Shown here: piece after piece, positions 48,419-60,107 of the stretch
How the letters are laid out: each line of letters starts with the position of its first letter
Numbering within the stretch: the stretch's first letter is position 1
Notes under the pieces: generated by a model
Seen by the model: the letters and a program-made list of their open reading frames with translations, nothing else
Database searches by the model: none
What the model was told of the DNA's origin: nothing
Assembly (NCBI GenBank): GCA_037903355.1
Contig: JBAJFE010000060.1
Coordinates: 930,001-994,000, forward strand
Length of the DNA: 64,000 nucleotides
Source: Trichuris trichiura
Lineage: Eukaryota; Nematoda; Enoplea; Trichinellida; Trichuridae
Direction of reading: 5' to 3'
Made by a program: the position numbers and the translations under genes

Positions 48419-51400
48419 TCAAAAGAATGAAGAACGAAGATTCCAACGTGTTTTGTACCAACTTCTCAGACGACGCACGCGAATTGGGCGTTTGTATTTC
48501 CGAGCTCGCTTTCTCAACTTATTCGCACGACGTACTCCAGCATTTCTGCTTTCATTTCTTTGGACTAACGATCTGCTGCTACACGGCTGATCTGTTGGCT
48601 CCAATGCTTCATTTCCCTCCACCGTCGAAGCGCGCTATTAACATGTCTTATGAAAAGTAAAATTCTGCATCTACTCACTTCATTATTTGCTGTGTCACCT
48701 TCCAATTTTAGCTCGCCTGCAGCAATCATTCCTTCGATCATTTCACGATAACGAGGGATGTCTTCTTTTTCCCCATTATCATTGTTATAAGCATATCGTC
48801 ATAATTTCCATTATGCCGCTTGTAGGCTCTTGCGAGATCGCGTTTCTCCTCTTCGGATCCTTAACAATTGTGCAACATGTAGATTTCGCTAGGAACTGCG
48901 CAGAATCTTTTTTGCTCAAAATGGTGTTATTCGAATGGTTAATTAGCATACCATCTCGCAAGTTGCGCAAATAACTCTAAGCAATCATGCTTATTCTTCT
49001 GCGGCTGCGTGAAAGATAAAGACGCCACCTTATTTCTCATTTTCACAAAGTAACGTTAACTTATTTACGAGTAAACTCTATCCAGTGCATGAAAGACTTG
49101 CGTGAATCAAGTTTTAATTTAACTTTTAAAAATAATTAAAAAAACAGGCGGAGCTCTGAATTCTACAAAAAGAAATCAAGCATAAGAGAGTCAATGTACA
49201 AACACTGAATTACGTGTAGCAATTCAAAGGTGTGGAAAACGGTAAACGTTTACTGCACATTTCATATCTGCACTTTATTTTCCTGTCTCACTGGTATGTT
49301 AGTCATCTTTCTGAGACGTATTTATCATCACGATTTGAAAATGCACTTACGAAGCTTTGAAACTGGTAAAAGCAAAGGTTCATATCCTGCTATTACAGCA
49401 AACCTGAAGCCCTAACGTAACCACACAACTTTCTAAGAACATGTTTAAGTCGCCGTTACGCGACAATTGAAGAAAGGGCTCATAGTTTCAAGGGAACTAT
49501 AATTTATTACGAATTTCCGAATCCTTCTGGCACCATCACTGCTGCATGTAAGAAAGGAAATAGACCACGGATATGAAATATTCGAAAACTCAAAACCACT
49601 TGTCTAAGAGTTTAAGACTCACTTCATGACAGTACTGTCCAAATGAAGTAAACACAAAAGTACACTTAGTAACTTTTATCATTCCATGCTAACAATAAAT
49701 TTCCGTGAACAGAAGACTCTACCAATGACACGTAGTTCCACCGCTGTCAAATCTATTCAATCACAGGCAGTTCTTGTACACTGCCTTTTAAGGAATCTAA
49801 TTGAGCTACGCAGCAACAAAATATTGGTCTATACACTATTCATGTGTTGCCGTAAGGTGCGAAAAAGCTTCATACGATAAATTGATTTTCTTAAATACAA
49901 TTGATATGTGATAATGCCATAGCAGTCGTAGTCTACTTTGTCACAAAAAGCAAAATGTATAAGGAATGCGAACGTGCGAATGAACAGGTTCGCTCTTCAA
50001 GTTCTGAGCATATGCAATGTTTTAATGTATTAAAAAAATTGTTTCTGGAATAGTCTTCCAGCGCTGAGGCGATAACTGTATTGAGTCAAGTGAATTACCG
50101 CATGCTCTATTTTACAGCGCAAAAACAAACTCACATTTTACTTTACTATGTTTTATTATTACATGTAATAGTGTTCAGTGATTAATGCAGACACTGAAGT
50201 TCCGTTACCATAGTTAAGTGCTGAGAAGAGCAGTTGCTTTACGTGCGTGGAAAGAATATATACAAACCCCACTAACACATCCGACAACGCAGACTGTTGT
50301 TTATAAAGTAGTTTGAACAGTAAAATGAATTCCAGTTTAAAAAAATTATTCAAATAAACATGCCAAAATAATCAGTAGCGATAGCTTCAAACTGTTGCGG
50401 CAAAAAGCACAATAACTATTTATACTAAAGTTTAATAAAAGTATTTAAATATCTGAACTAAGATGAACAACTAATCTTAATAAACAGTAACAGTATAGGA
50501 AGCAGTTGCCAACTTCAACACAATTGTAGAATCATTCTCATTTAAACGCAGTTATGGACGACAAGTTATGACGAAACACATACCTTTGTAAATTTCGGCA
50601 AATGCCTTCAGTAACGGGCCGTGAATTTTCTTGTACAAATTTCGAAAGTACATTTGCCAAAAACGATCATCGTAAAGGCCACTTAGGTCTATTGCTCCTT
50701 CAAATAATCGAAATACAATGCAATGATATTAAATGTTGTTCATTATTTACTACCTGTTCTGAGATAATTGTTCCTTCTCTCATCGCTATGCAAAGCAACA
50801 AAGGCCTTGGTTACCAGATCAAACTTCTTTCTCGCCTCTGCTTTCTTACTTTCTTCATACTTCCCCGGAAGATACATCTGTACAGCTTTATAGCACGCAT
50901 CTGATACTAAACAAAAGAATGATATGAGAAACGATGTTTATACAAATAATAACAATGATAAGCGCTTATAAGTACAGGCATTGTGATTACATTAACGGGA
51001 AAGTAGGATGCGTTTGCCTTTCAAATTTCTTGGCGATTGCTCCACTGGAGCAGTAATCCACAGTATATCAGAGCTGATTCATATAGCCAACTTGTACTGA
51101 ACTTGTTCATTAGATCATCTTATGCGAATGAAGGAACTTTTGCCAAAACTTTTCCACGGTTATACTACAAACGTTTGCGTAGTCATTACCGAACATAAGA
51201 AAAATATAAATCAACGTTCTCTCGTCGCCGTTACACTGGTGGCGATTACGTTTATTCTTTTTTAGGAAGAGCTGATAGATAAACCTTTTGCGTGTTGAAA
51301 ATCTGCCATTCGTTTTAATTCACACTTTCGCTGAATGAATAATTAAGTTCGTCAGTTTGACACGTCAGCCGTAATGTCTGAACTGGAGAACTGTATCCTA

Positions 51401-52117
51401 AAAACTGCGCTTACGCAGGCAGAATAATAAATTATTAACAAGATGAGTACTGCGCATCTGAGTCATCATGTGTTTGCTTCATAAGCGTCTAGCATTAACG
51501 GAACGATGTTCTTAAACCGTTGTTACTGTTGTTGTTCACCGCAGGTTGACAACTGAATAATGAATAACAGTTCTGGAATAGAAACAGGGAGATTACATCG
51601 TGTTAGGCAATTTGAAGAGTCAATGCGTGGGAGTGCTGCAGCAAAGAATTGCTTATGTAAACAAGCGCTTTCAAAAAATGCTTGTAAGCGCGAACGTACT
51701 TCATATTAGAGAAACTTAGTTTAGGGGAAATTATGCACAGTTCGTTTTGGCTCAACCCGACAGTGTGGTGCACATTGCACGCTATTATGTTTTACGCTGC
51801 CCGACGGCGAAAAGAAAGAACAGCGCTAAAGTCAAGTGGTTAGCATGCCGTGATGCTATTGCGAGGCTTTCCTCTCAAAAATTGGACGGATAAACAAGCT
51901 GATAAAATGGGTACCTTAATAAGAAAGCTAAAAGTACCCAAATTACAAAGCATGGATGTGCTGGTCAGCTTAATAACAATGGAATGAACGAAAGAAGGAT
52001 AGGAAGCTTACTCTGCTCTGAAGTGATGGATTCGCTTCTTTCTAAGCCGAGAACTGCATAAAGACACCGCGTTCCAAAATACTTTTGAGTTTCTTCTTCG
52101 AGTAATCGCGATGCCAT
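48419..52117 (-). CDS. DNAJC9: DNAJC9-type J-domain protein, no HPD, one frameshift
   Basis: DNAJC9 is a nuclear HSP70 co-chaperone that also binds histone H3-H4. Exons: 52117-52012 (start MASRLLEEETQKYFG, then TRCLYAVLGLER, J-domain helix I), 50900-50754 (ACYKAVQM...KKFDLVTKAFVALHSDERR, helices II-III), 50697-50584 (DDRFWQMYFRNLYKKI, ...AEIYKG), 48859-48679 (SEEEKRDLARAYKRHNGNYDD, later EMIEGMIAAGEL), 48634-48419 (basic tail RRANKLRKRARKYKR). YKGSEEE and the spacing to the AGE motif match DNAJC9 closely. Phases agree throughout; introns are 1111, 56, 1724 and 44 nt. Two oddities: where HPD should be the sequence is LPG, so HSP70 stimulation would be lost; and a one-base deletion around 48771-48790 shifts the frame inside exon 4, with the downstream frame still conserved. 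It keeps its introns, so it is not a processed copy. Either a decaying locus or an assembly indel plus a divergent J domain. Confidence 0.85.
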
Positions 52118-54936
52118 AGTGAACTAGCTGCCAGTAAGTTGAAAATTACTTCGCAATGTGCCAAAGGTCAAGTGAATCGACTAGTACACAACACTTTTTG
52201 TTGCGCGCTTGTACATAGTACAGTACCGAAGAACGAAAGTAAAAGCAGGTTTTCCATTGCAAGGATTTAGCATCGGAATTTTTTTGGTCATTCGTGAACT
52301 ATTGGTCATCATGCGTTAATGTAAAATGCTTTTGCCATATTTTTGTTTGTGAAAACTTTTATATACAAGGAAAAAGATTAAGCAGATGCTGAAAATGGCG
52401 GAGAGTGTGCATGATAGTGCTTTTCTTATGAATTTTTGATATAGATGTGCGAATACACTTACTTCGCTGTTTTCATTGGTTGCGTAAGGTCATTTTCCCC
52501 AGATGACCTGATTTTACCTTTGCCTTTTCGGGAATTTTCGCGAACCTTTTTTTCGATTAATCGACAATGTTTACTTAAGTAATCGATATTTGACCCTATC
52601 GTAAGCTTTGATATTCTGCTTATTTAACGTTAAGCTGAAAAGACGGGAAGAGTTGCGCGTTGAATGCAATGCTCCACTGGCCAGTCGCACTTCGACATGA
52701 AGGCCGTATGGTTCGTTGAGAGTTGACTATGTTTTCACACGGCACGCCCAGGTGCTTCATATCCGTATCTAAGTTTCGCAGTAAATGTCTTCAAAAGACA
52801 TACACAAAGATGTGACATCCGCAAGTAGAATTTATAGAATTTATTGGGTCTGATTTCCTCATATCGTTTGTTGGAATCACAAAGTTTAGAACCAATGTGA
52901 GTGATCTGAACACCAAGTGTGCTAGTAATTTGCATATGCAAATCATAGGTGAATTTTTCAGTTTACTGCTTTTGGAAACCAGTGTCAACGTTATTTCCAG
53001 TAAACGTTATGTACGTCCAATTGGTCAGTTGGTTTTCTTTGCACAACAGCTCACAAACGCTCCACAATAGCAGCGATGCACTATTTGTTGTTAAGCCTTA
53101 AACGCTAGCATCACATAATATGCTCTTGTAGCGCTGCAGTCCAGAACATCAAAAGAAAGATATCGGTAAGCTGGACTGCTTTCTCCTATTGCACACAGCT
53201 GATGAACGCTTTATAAGCCTACTTCGAAAATGGAGAACATAGATGAGTACGTAGTCTTTGCTTTTAGGTTTACGCTTAAATAAGAACAGTAAAGGATGGC
53301 TGACAAAACTCAGAATTCTTATTTTTCAGAACTTTTGTAATCGACCATTTCTGTTGGTAGCGATGTTAAGATTTACGAAGGGCGCTTTGCTTCTTCAATA
53401 TTGATCATCTGCGGTTGAAACTATACGTATTTGAAGCACGTCGCTGCTGTTGGTATTAAAAAAGAGGGTCCTAACAGTCATATCTCACAAAAAGGAACCA
53501 GATTAGCATTGGTAGGATTTGTTATTACTGTCTTTCTCGTGGTCTTACGACGAAAGAGTTCATGAATATAAGCGTTAGGCTATTAATCATCAGTGGCTGC
53601 CAGATTCATAGGTGGCTGCTGGTCATAAGTGATTTATCACGAAGCAGCTGAAGTCATTCTTGACAGTAAGCGACTTTTGACGGATTAGACTGTCAGGCAA
53701 CATTCCAGTTTTTACTCCCAACATACAACCGATGAATGTTATTTTCCTGTTCCGCCTTAGTCGCTGTGCAGCATGACGGAGACCTCATTACGTCTGCGAA
53801 AATGCTAATACTGTTCATGAATTCGCTGTCTAAAAATGTGATGTATCGCACAAATGCTCTGCTATTCCTTAAGTAGACAGTTATTCGCTTTAAGATATTG
53901 AGTCCTGAAAAAAACATTTTTGCCGGTGTTTCAGTTCGCGTGGCAGCCAGCAGACGCTGAACACTTATGCTCAATATTCGCCATGAGAATTCGGCAAACA
54001 AGAATTAATTTTTTTTGCAAAGGTAAGTAATTTATTCTTCCAATATAAGTAGTAAGTCATTTAATTTAGACTAGCAATTGTTCGTCAGCTTTCGGGACTT
54101 CCTGTGTCCATTAGTAAATAAAGAATATTAGAAGCGTAAAGAATGAGCATATGCACCAACAAAATAAGTAGTTTATTCGATACAAAGCGTAACATGCTGA
54201 CATAATCTCGTCGTAGTGAAAGTATATGAACAAATAAAGAGAAAGAACGTTTCGTGAAATATGTATAAAACATGTACTCGATTCCAAGTAAGAAGCACCA
54301 AGGCTCTCATTAGTATGCACCAGCACAACAGGCATATCTTAATGGTGTCCCCTTGACGTTGGTAAATTAATGTCTTGCATGAATAGTCAGAAGGGGTGTC
54401 GGCGTTTTGTTTCATATCTTCAGTTGACGGCTTTAGGCTCAATTACTTTTATACCGCCGGCAAACGCATATACATGTAGCCAATAGCCTGAACACGAAGG
54501 CGCTGTATGGTCAGTACGTATGCCGGTTAATACGCCTTGAAGGAAATATCGTTCGGCTGAGCACACTGCACAATATCTGTTAACAGGCAACCCATGTCAT
54601 TTAATATACAGCCGCGGCAACTTATCCTCGAAATCAGTAAAAGTAGCCTCCTCTTTTCAGGCATATTAAAACTGGATATGCACTAGCAATTCATCGCATC
54701 CCGCCGACCGGTAATGGAGGTTTCCCCAATGATTCTTCTGACCTACGAGACAAGATTGTGTCTCGTCATTAACGAGTGCCTCACCATCGGAATATATCTT
54801 TGCCCACGTGTTCACGTGCAGGCTTACTATATCCATCATTTCTTGGCCGGCAAATATTCATTGAATTCATCTTGAAAAATGTCTTTATTACGGATTGTCT
54901 CCCGTTGTGAAAATAACAAAGAGATCTTAACTCTTC

Positions 54937-54979
54937 TTCCGGAGCTTTCGGGTTCTTTCGCGACCCGTCTTCAGCGGTG
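54937..54979 (-). ncRNA. Hammerhead-ribozyme-like motif, copy C
   Basis: Read on the minus strand: CACCGCTGAAGACGGGTC, loop, GAACCCGAAAGCTCCGG. Nearly identical in its conserved parts to the copies at 38.1 and 44.9 kb, including the flanking CACCG. The preceding plus-strand sequence (TTTATTACGGA...TCCCGTT) is also shared with the 38.1-kb copy, so this is a repeat family rather than chance. Confidence 0.5.
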
Positions 54980-56696
54980 AAATTATGTGAATGTATCTTT
55001 CATCTTTGTATATCGCCCGGTTTTCCAGCGGTCGTTTGTGCTGATGCCGCTTATTTTATATTCTTCTCGCGGGTTTCCTGATCAGCGATAACTAGACTCC
55101 TGCACTAGACGTTTTCAAGATTTCTGAAAAAGACTGAAACCGAAAACCAGTCTCCTGAAGCACCGTCGACGAGGACACCAATACGCGTATTGGTCTAGAT
55201 GCCGCTTATTGTCAAAATGCAGAGCTTTCAGCTGCCGTCGTGTCTCTTCTCTACCGTTTGTGGGCTGTCTTTTTTCTTGCGAGCCATCATCGTTGTTGGT
55301 TCTTCGCTGGGTGCATCGCTCCCAGTGTCGCTGTCATTATCCTTCAGCAGACTGAGTTCCGCAATCATTGTAGTATATCGTTAAATTCCGAACAAGCTTT
55401 CATAGTGCGTTATTCACTTGCTCGGAAATCTTCAGCATATCATTAGCCAGCACTGTGTATCTTCGCAGCTCCTTGTCCGCTGCCATAAAACCTTATGTCA
55501 TGGGAACGGGTATAAATATCATCTAAGCTGGTAGCACACGCGGCAAGCAACAAGCTGTCGGTTAAACGCAGTCACACTCTGCGTCTGACAGCGAAAAGCC
55601 GAGCTTAAAGTGGCTGGCATAATGATGCTCAGGTAGAATGATGCTTATAGTGATCGTCAAGTACTCCTTTCATTTTCTTGTGAGCAAAAAAAGGTTGCTG
55701 GAAGCAACTTCGGCAATTTCCTTTTCTTACCCTTACTTTAAAACTGGTTAACAATTTCCAGAACTCCGGTTTAAATTGTTACCAAATTCCACGTAAAATT
55801 GTTTTCAGGTACACTTTCTTGCTTTGCTTTTCCGTCATCTGCGTACCTGAGAACACTTTTAATTAACAACGGTTGTGGAGCTTTGCTGCGTGTCAGCATT
55901 GCTGCGTCGATTATTGCTAGTGGATACTGATGGAATGAATTATTTGTCGTAAATGCGGGCGATCGTGTGTATAAGAACGTGTTAGTTGCCATGGTTTGCG
56001 AAAAAGTTCAGTACTCCAACATGATGATATGCGCATAAATGCGATCGCCTATTCAGAAACCGATTGTCAACCTGAACACGATATGTCAGCTAGGTGTTGG
56101 CTTGAAGATAACGGACGGACGATATTTTTCACGAAACCTACTTAATGGACGCCAATGTGGAGCGTAGAAAGTGGGTCCGCTTGGGATTTTTAGCCGCAGA
56201 TGGCTAACGGAGAATATGAGCTTTCGATGGTTGTGTAACGGTACGGTGCCTTGGAAAATAGCCAACCCCTTTCGAAAGTCCTTGAAAATCCGGTTCCTCT
56301 GTTTTCCAATGGCAGTACGTTGAAATGATATATGTGCAGCTTTCAACCTAAGCTTCGAGTTGGTATTCCGCACGTCTCAGTCAGAAAATAACTAATCATA
56401 TTTCTGCATGCCCTTTCACTGTCTTAATGTTTTCCCACTGCTATTCTAATTAGTGCATAACGCTTGCACAACTTTCTTTCATTTGTTTTCCAATAAAATC
56501 TTGAAATGTTGCCGCAATTTGTGTGCTCCAAATAAACAGCATGTCAGAAGGCCATTTGCTTTATGTACACTGTGTGGTTCAAATATTTCAGCATTCTGAT
56601 GATACGGTCAAGTTTTGCATGGGCAATAGTATAACAAAAACAAAAAACCTAAATTTTTGCATATGCAATTATTTCATGTATTAATGTCCACCAGCT

Positions 56697-56733
56697 CACT
56701 GATGACGGAACTACAGCATTCCGAAAGCTTTGA
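56697..56733 (+). ncRNA. Hammerhead-ribozyme-like motif, copy D
   Basis: CACTGATGACGGAA, a loop of about eight bases, then TTCCGAAAGCTTTG. CTGATGA and GAAA flank a five-pair stem II. A fragment 120 bases downstream (GGGAAAAGCCGTAGAAGACC) is the reverse complement of a short repeat at 33.3 kb. Confidence 0.5.
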
Positions 56734-58140
56734 ACATTAAAAAGTTGAGTGCATTGACATCTGTACAATTTTTCGTAATAACGGCTCAGCCATCCGTTGG
56801 TAGAGCAGCTGTTTCGTCTAATTTACAGATACAAGAACAACAGATAAACGGGAAAAGCCGTAGAAGACCATACACTAAGAAAACATACGAACATTTTGTA
56901 GAGACGCGAGACACGAAACTAAACATGGAAATGCGTTGAACCTCAGTAGACTATGTTAGTTTTCACGTACCAAAATGGCTGAAAAAATGAACTGGCAAAA
57001 AAGGAAATTTCCTCCATACCTTCACTCAACATTTTTTGCTGAACTGACAGGAAAAAGTTGGGTAGCATGTGAGACTCGCGTAAACATTGGAGGAAAGTAG
57101 GCTTATTCGAAAGAAAAAAGTTAGAAACTTTACTCGATGAAATATTTGCATTTATACGCTGACGATCGAGCGCATTCTCGCTCATGATTAACGAAAAAAC
57201 TCTTCTAGGCAGCATGTATCAATTTACAAGACTCGTTGGCAGCTTAAGTCCAGTGAAATCGCCAGGTAAATCATTAGTTTAAAAAATGCCTATGAATAAT
57301 CGTTCTCAGGCGACATTGTTTCGAAAAAGTTGATTGAAATGTTAAAGCAACTGCAAACGATAAAGAAAAGCAATTAAAAGTACTGCATGAATCACATCCT
57401 CAAATACAAAAGTCGATGCTCAGGTACTATTAACAAGTGGAAGTTCAGAATGCTATAAAAGCGAAACTACGACACGCCGGCAGTGAATATGACAATATTT
57501 TAATAAAAAAAAATGAAATCCAAATTTAACCGCTAAAATTTTTGGTAGAAGTATCCCGCCGCAATGTGATTTTTGAAACTTCAGAAGCAGTGCGAACTTT
57601 TGCACAGGGTTACTGGCAAATCAGCAGCTGAATGAACAGAATATTCACGAGAACTTTGAGCGGAATCGTACACACTCCGCTGCGCATTTTTTTCCCGCAA
57701 AACTGATCAGCTCTTCATTAAACATGATGAAAACAATTGCTCGGCATCGAAATGCTACTGCGTTAATGAGTGTGCTTCAAAACGCCGCAAATCAATTTCC
57801 ACCTTACGACTTGTTCAAGCAATGGCATTACACTGATAACAGCCAAGCCGACGCGTCGTAGCTTTTTTGAGAAGTTACAATTTTGTAAACTTTTTTATTT
57901 CGTCTTTTTTGGTGTATTAAAAAAATTGCTGTCCGTTATGACTTTAATTATTGCAAGTTTTAAAATTGAATCTTAGTCTCACGCGTAAAATGCTTTACGG
58001 GAGTTAACCAATCAAAGTCAGGACGGTAAAGTCCCAAATGCCTTTTACTTGCGAATAACGTGCCGAAGTAAAACGGATGATAGCGAACGGAACATTAATT
58101 CTTCGTCTACTAAAGCTTCGTGCTTCCAAAGGTTATTCGC

Positions 58141-59374
58141 CTAAAAGTCTTCATCGTCGTCGGGCAGCTCAGCATCGGCTGCAGTCTGAAAGATGAACAA
58201 ATTAGATACCTATGCCGAAGCCTTCTTTTACGGATAACAATTTCCACACAACGAAATTTATCTGTTTTTACAGTTGGACATCTACAGGAGCTATTAAAGC
58301 ATGAAAGCACTGTTGCAGAGCCTCAAATTAAATTAATAACTGCTTATTAAATGTAGTGGTAATACTGTAACCTCCGTTCTTCTCAGGCAATATTATTCCT
58401 TCTACGTTTAGCTTAAAAACGTTGACATACCTGCATATCTTGTTCTAGCTGAGCCAATACTGCCGGATCCAACTGGACTTCTGGTGGAGCAAGTGCCGGC
58501 ATTGCTACAAATTCTAAGGCTGGATCTCCAAGAAGCTTACGAGCCAAAAACAGAAAAGGTTTCTCAAAGTTGTAATTGGATTTCGCCGAAATGTCATAGT
58601 ACTAAACGATAATAAAGTTACCAAACCGAAGAGTCCAAAGAACGAATAGTTTACCTGCAAGTTTTTCTTACGATGGAACGTTATTGCCTTAGCTTTTACT
58701 TTCCGATCCTTCACGTCAACCTTGTTGCCGACCAAAACTATCGGTATACCTTCGCATACGCGAACCAAATCGCGATACCAGTTCGGTACATTTTTGTAAG
58801 TTATACGAGCAGTACAGTCAAACATGATGATCGCACACTGCCCTAAACAAACAGTTTGACTGTGAAGCGACAAGGCATTTCGAGTGGGCAACCTACCCTG
58901 AATATAATAGCCATCACGCAAACCGCCGAATTTCTCTTGACCCGCTGTATCCCACACGTTAAAGCAGATTGGCCCTCTACTCGTATGGAACATCAGTGGG
59001 TGTACTTCAACGCCCAATGTCGCTGAAAAATGCACGATTAGGCGACATACCCATTATCGCTATGTATATTATGGTTGAATCGAGGGGGCGCATACCGAGC
59101 CGTTAACTTACCAACATATTTCTTGTCGAACTCGCCTGTTAGATGACGTTTGACGTATGTAGTTTTACCGACGCCACCATCTCCGCAAAGTACCAGCTAT
59201 GAACAGGAAAAGCTCGAATTAGGCGCAAAGCTTACTCACGAGACGAAAGAGCATAGAAACTGGCTTGGCGCCAGGCTAAAGCGTATTTCTACGGCCGATC
59301 AACAAACCGGCGGTAACAGGCATAAAACTTTCTTACAACTTTAGTTTTTTTACCTTGAAAGTTGGAACATCCAT
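58141..59374 (-). CDS. Ran: Ran GTPase, complete, six exons
   Basis: Small GTPase that drives importin/exportin transport between nucleus and cytoplasm and spindle assembly. Exons: 59374-59354 (MDVPTFK), 59196-59112, 59022-58897, 58842-58655, 58601-58431, 58185-58141; 636 nt, 211 residues plus stop, close to the usual 216. Visible motifs: P-loop GDGGVGKTT, switch I through TLGVEVHPL, switch [32 protein letters not shown] (base recognition), [12 protein letters not shown], the PALAPPEVQ linker and the acidic C-terminal LPDDDEDF, the Ran equivalent of DEDDDL. No lipidation cysteines, as expected. All phases match; introns are 157, 89, 54, 53 and 245 nt with standard GT..AG borders. The ATG fits the short N-terminus of animal Ran. 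No frame damage: this is the best-supported gene in the window. Confidence 0.97.
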
Positions 59375-59903
59375 CGCGAGGACTTTTGAATTCGAACGCA
59401 CAACGCCGAGTCGCCAAACAACGCTGCGCTGCTAAACAACGGTGAATAATCGGTCACTACAGTAGGCTAAACCGTAACAAACCTGCAAACTAGATTAGCA
59501 TTAAAGTGTGATAGCACAGAGTTTGCACAATTCTAACGTTTGATTTGAATTGAAATAGTTTTCTTATTAATTTACAACAAAATTTTAACAGAACTTTGAG
59601 AAATTATTATATTCTAAAACTATGCGCTGGTTGTAAAATACAAACCTCCGAAGAGCTAAAGCGCAAAATTACATTTCGTACTTACTGCGGTTTTGTCAGT
59701 GCTGGTAGCTGCAGGTTGTCTGACGAAGTTACCACATCAGAAACACTTATTAATGAATGTAAAAAAATAAAGTTTAATTGGCTGTAAAGTTTACTATAAA
59801 ATTTGACTAGTTTAAACTCTGCTATAACCTACAAGGCTATTTCAACCGTGACGCGATAAAATTTTGGTTTTAGATAATTTTACTACCGTATAAATATTTG
59901 CAG
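59375..59903. other. Region upstream of Ran; possible shared promoter
   Basis: Ran is read leftward from 59374, and the nearest candidate exon to the right reads rightward from about 59904. A plus-strand open segment at 59592-59757 (TLRNYYILKLCAGCKIQT...) lies between TTTTAACAG and a GTAAAA donor, but its phase does not join the next exon. No TATA box stands out. Confidence 0.3.
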
Positions 59904-60107
59904 GTACGAATACTTTTTCAGGAAAATTGTGCCCCTTGAAAAGGGTCTACCGGACGGTTATTATCCCATGGAGCCAAATAAAAAAACACAGAAACGATTA
60001 CTGTTGTTGGAAGCTGTTGTGCGCAGCGTTAGACGTCAGCATTTGTGCCCTCCTGTCCGTTTCAGGCGAGACTTGACTCGTCAAGAAAGAGCTTTCCATA
60101 GCGACAG
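59904..60107 (+). CDS. Possible exon of an unrecognised gene
   Basis: Open from TTTGCAG at 59903 (or TTTTTCAG at 59921) to a strong GTAAGT donor at 60108. It reads YEYFFRKIVPLEKGLPDGYYP, then MEPNKKTQKRLLLLEAVV, then RQHLCPPVRFRRDLTRQERAF. The possible start ATG is near 59969. It is basic and Leu-rich with no family recognised. The next exon was not found: the open segment after TTGCAG at about 60285 is out of phase. Confidence 0.35.

Larger units (their letters stand above)
52118..58140. other. No supported gene; hammerhead-like motifs and one exon candidate
   Basis: A minus-strand open segment near 53920-53800 follows TTTTTTCAG and reads LNILKRITVYLRNSRAFVRY...; no family recognised. Open frames at 55199-55446 (plus) and 56086-56373 (minus) have no recognisable domain. 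The stretch near 56790-56815 resembles a tRNA D-arm but has no B box. Confidence 0.35.
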
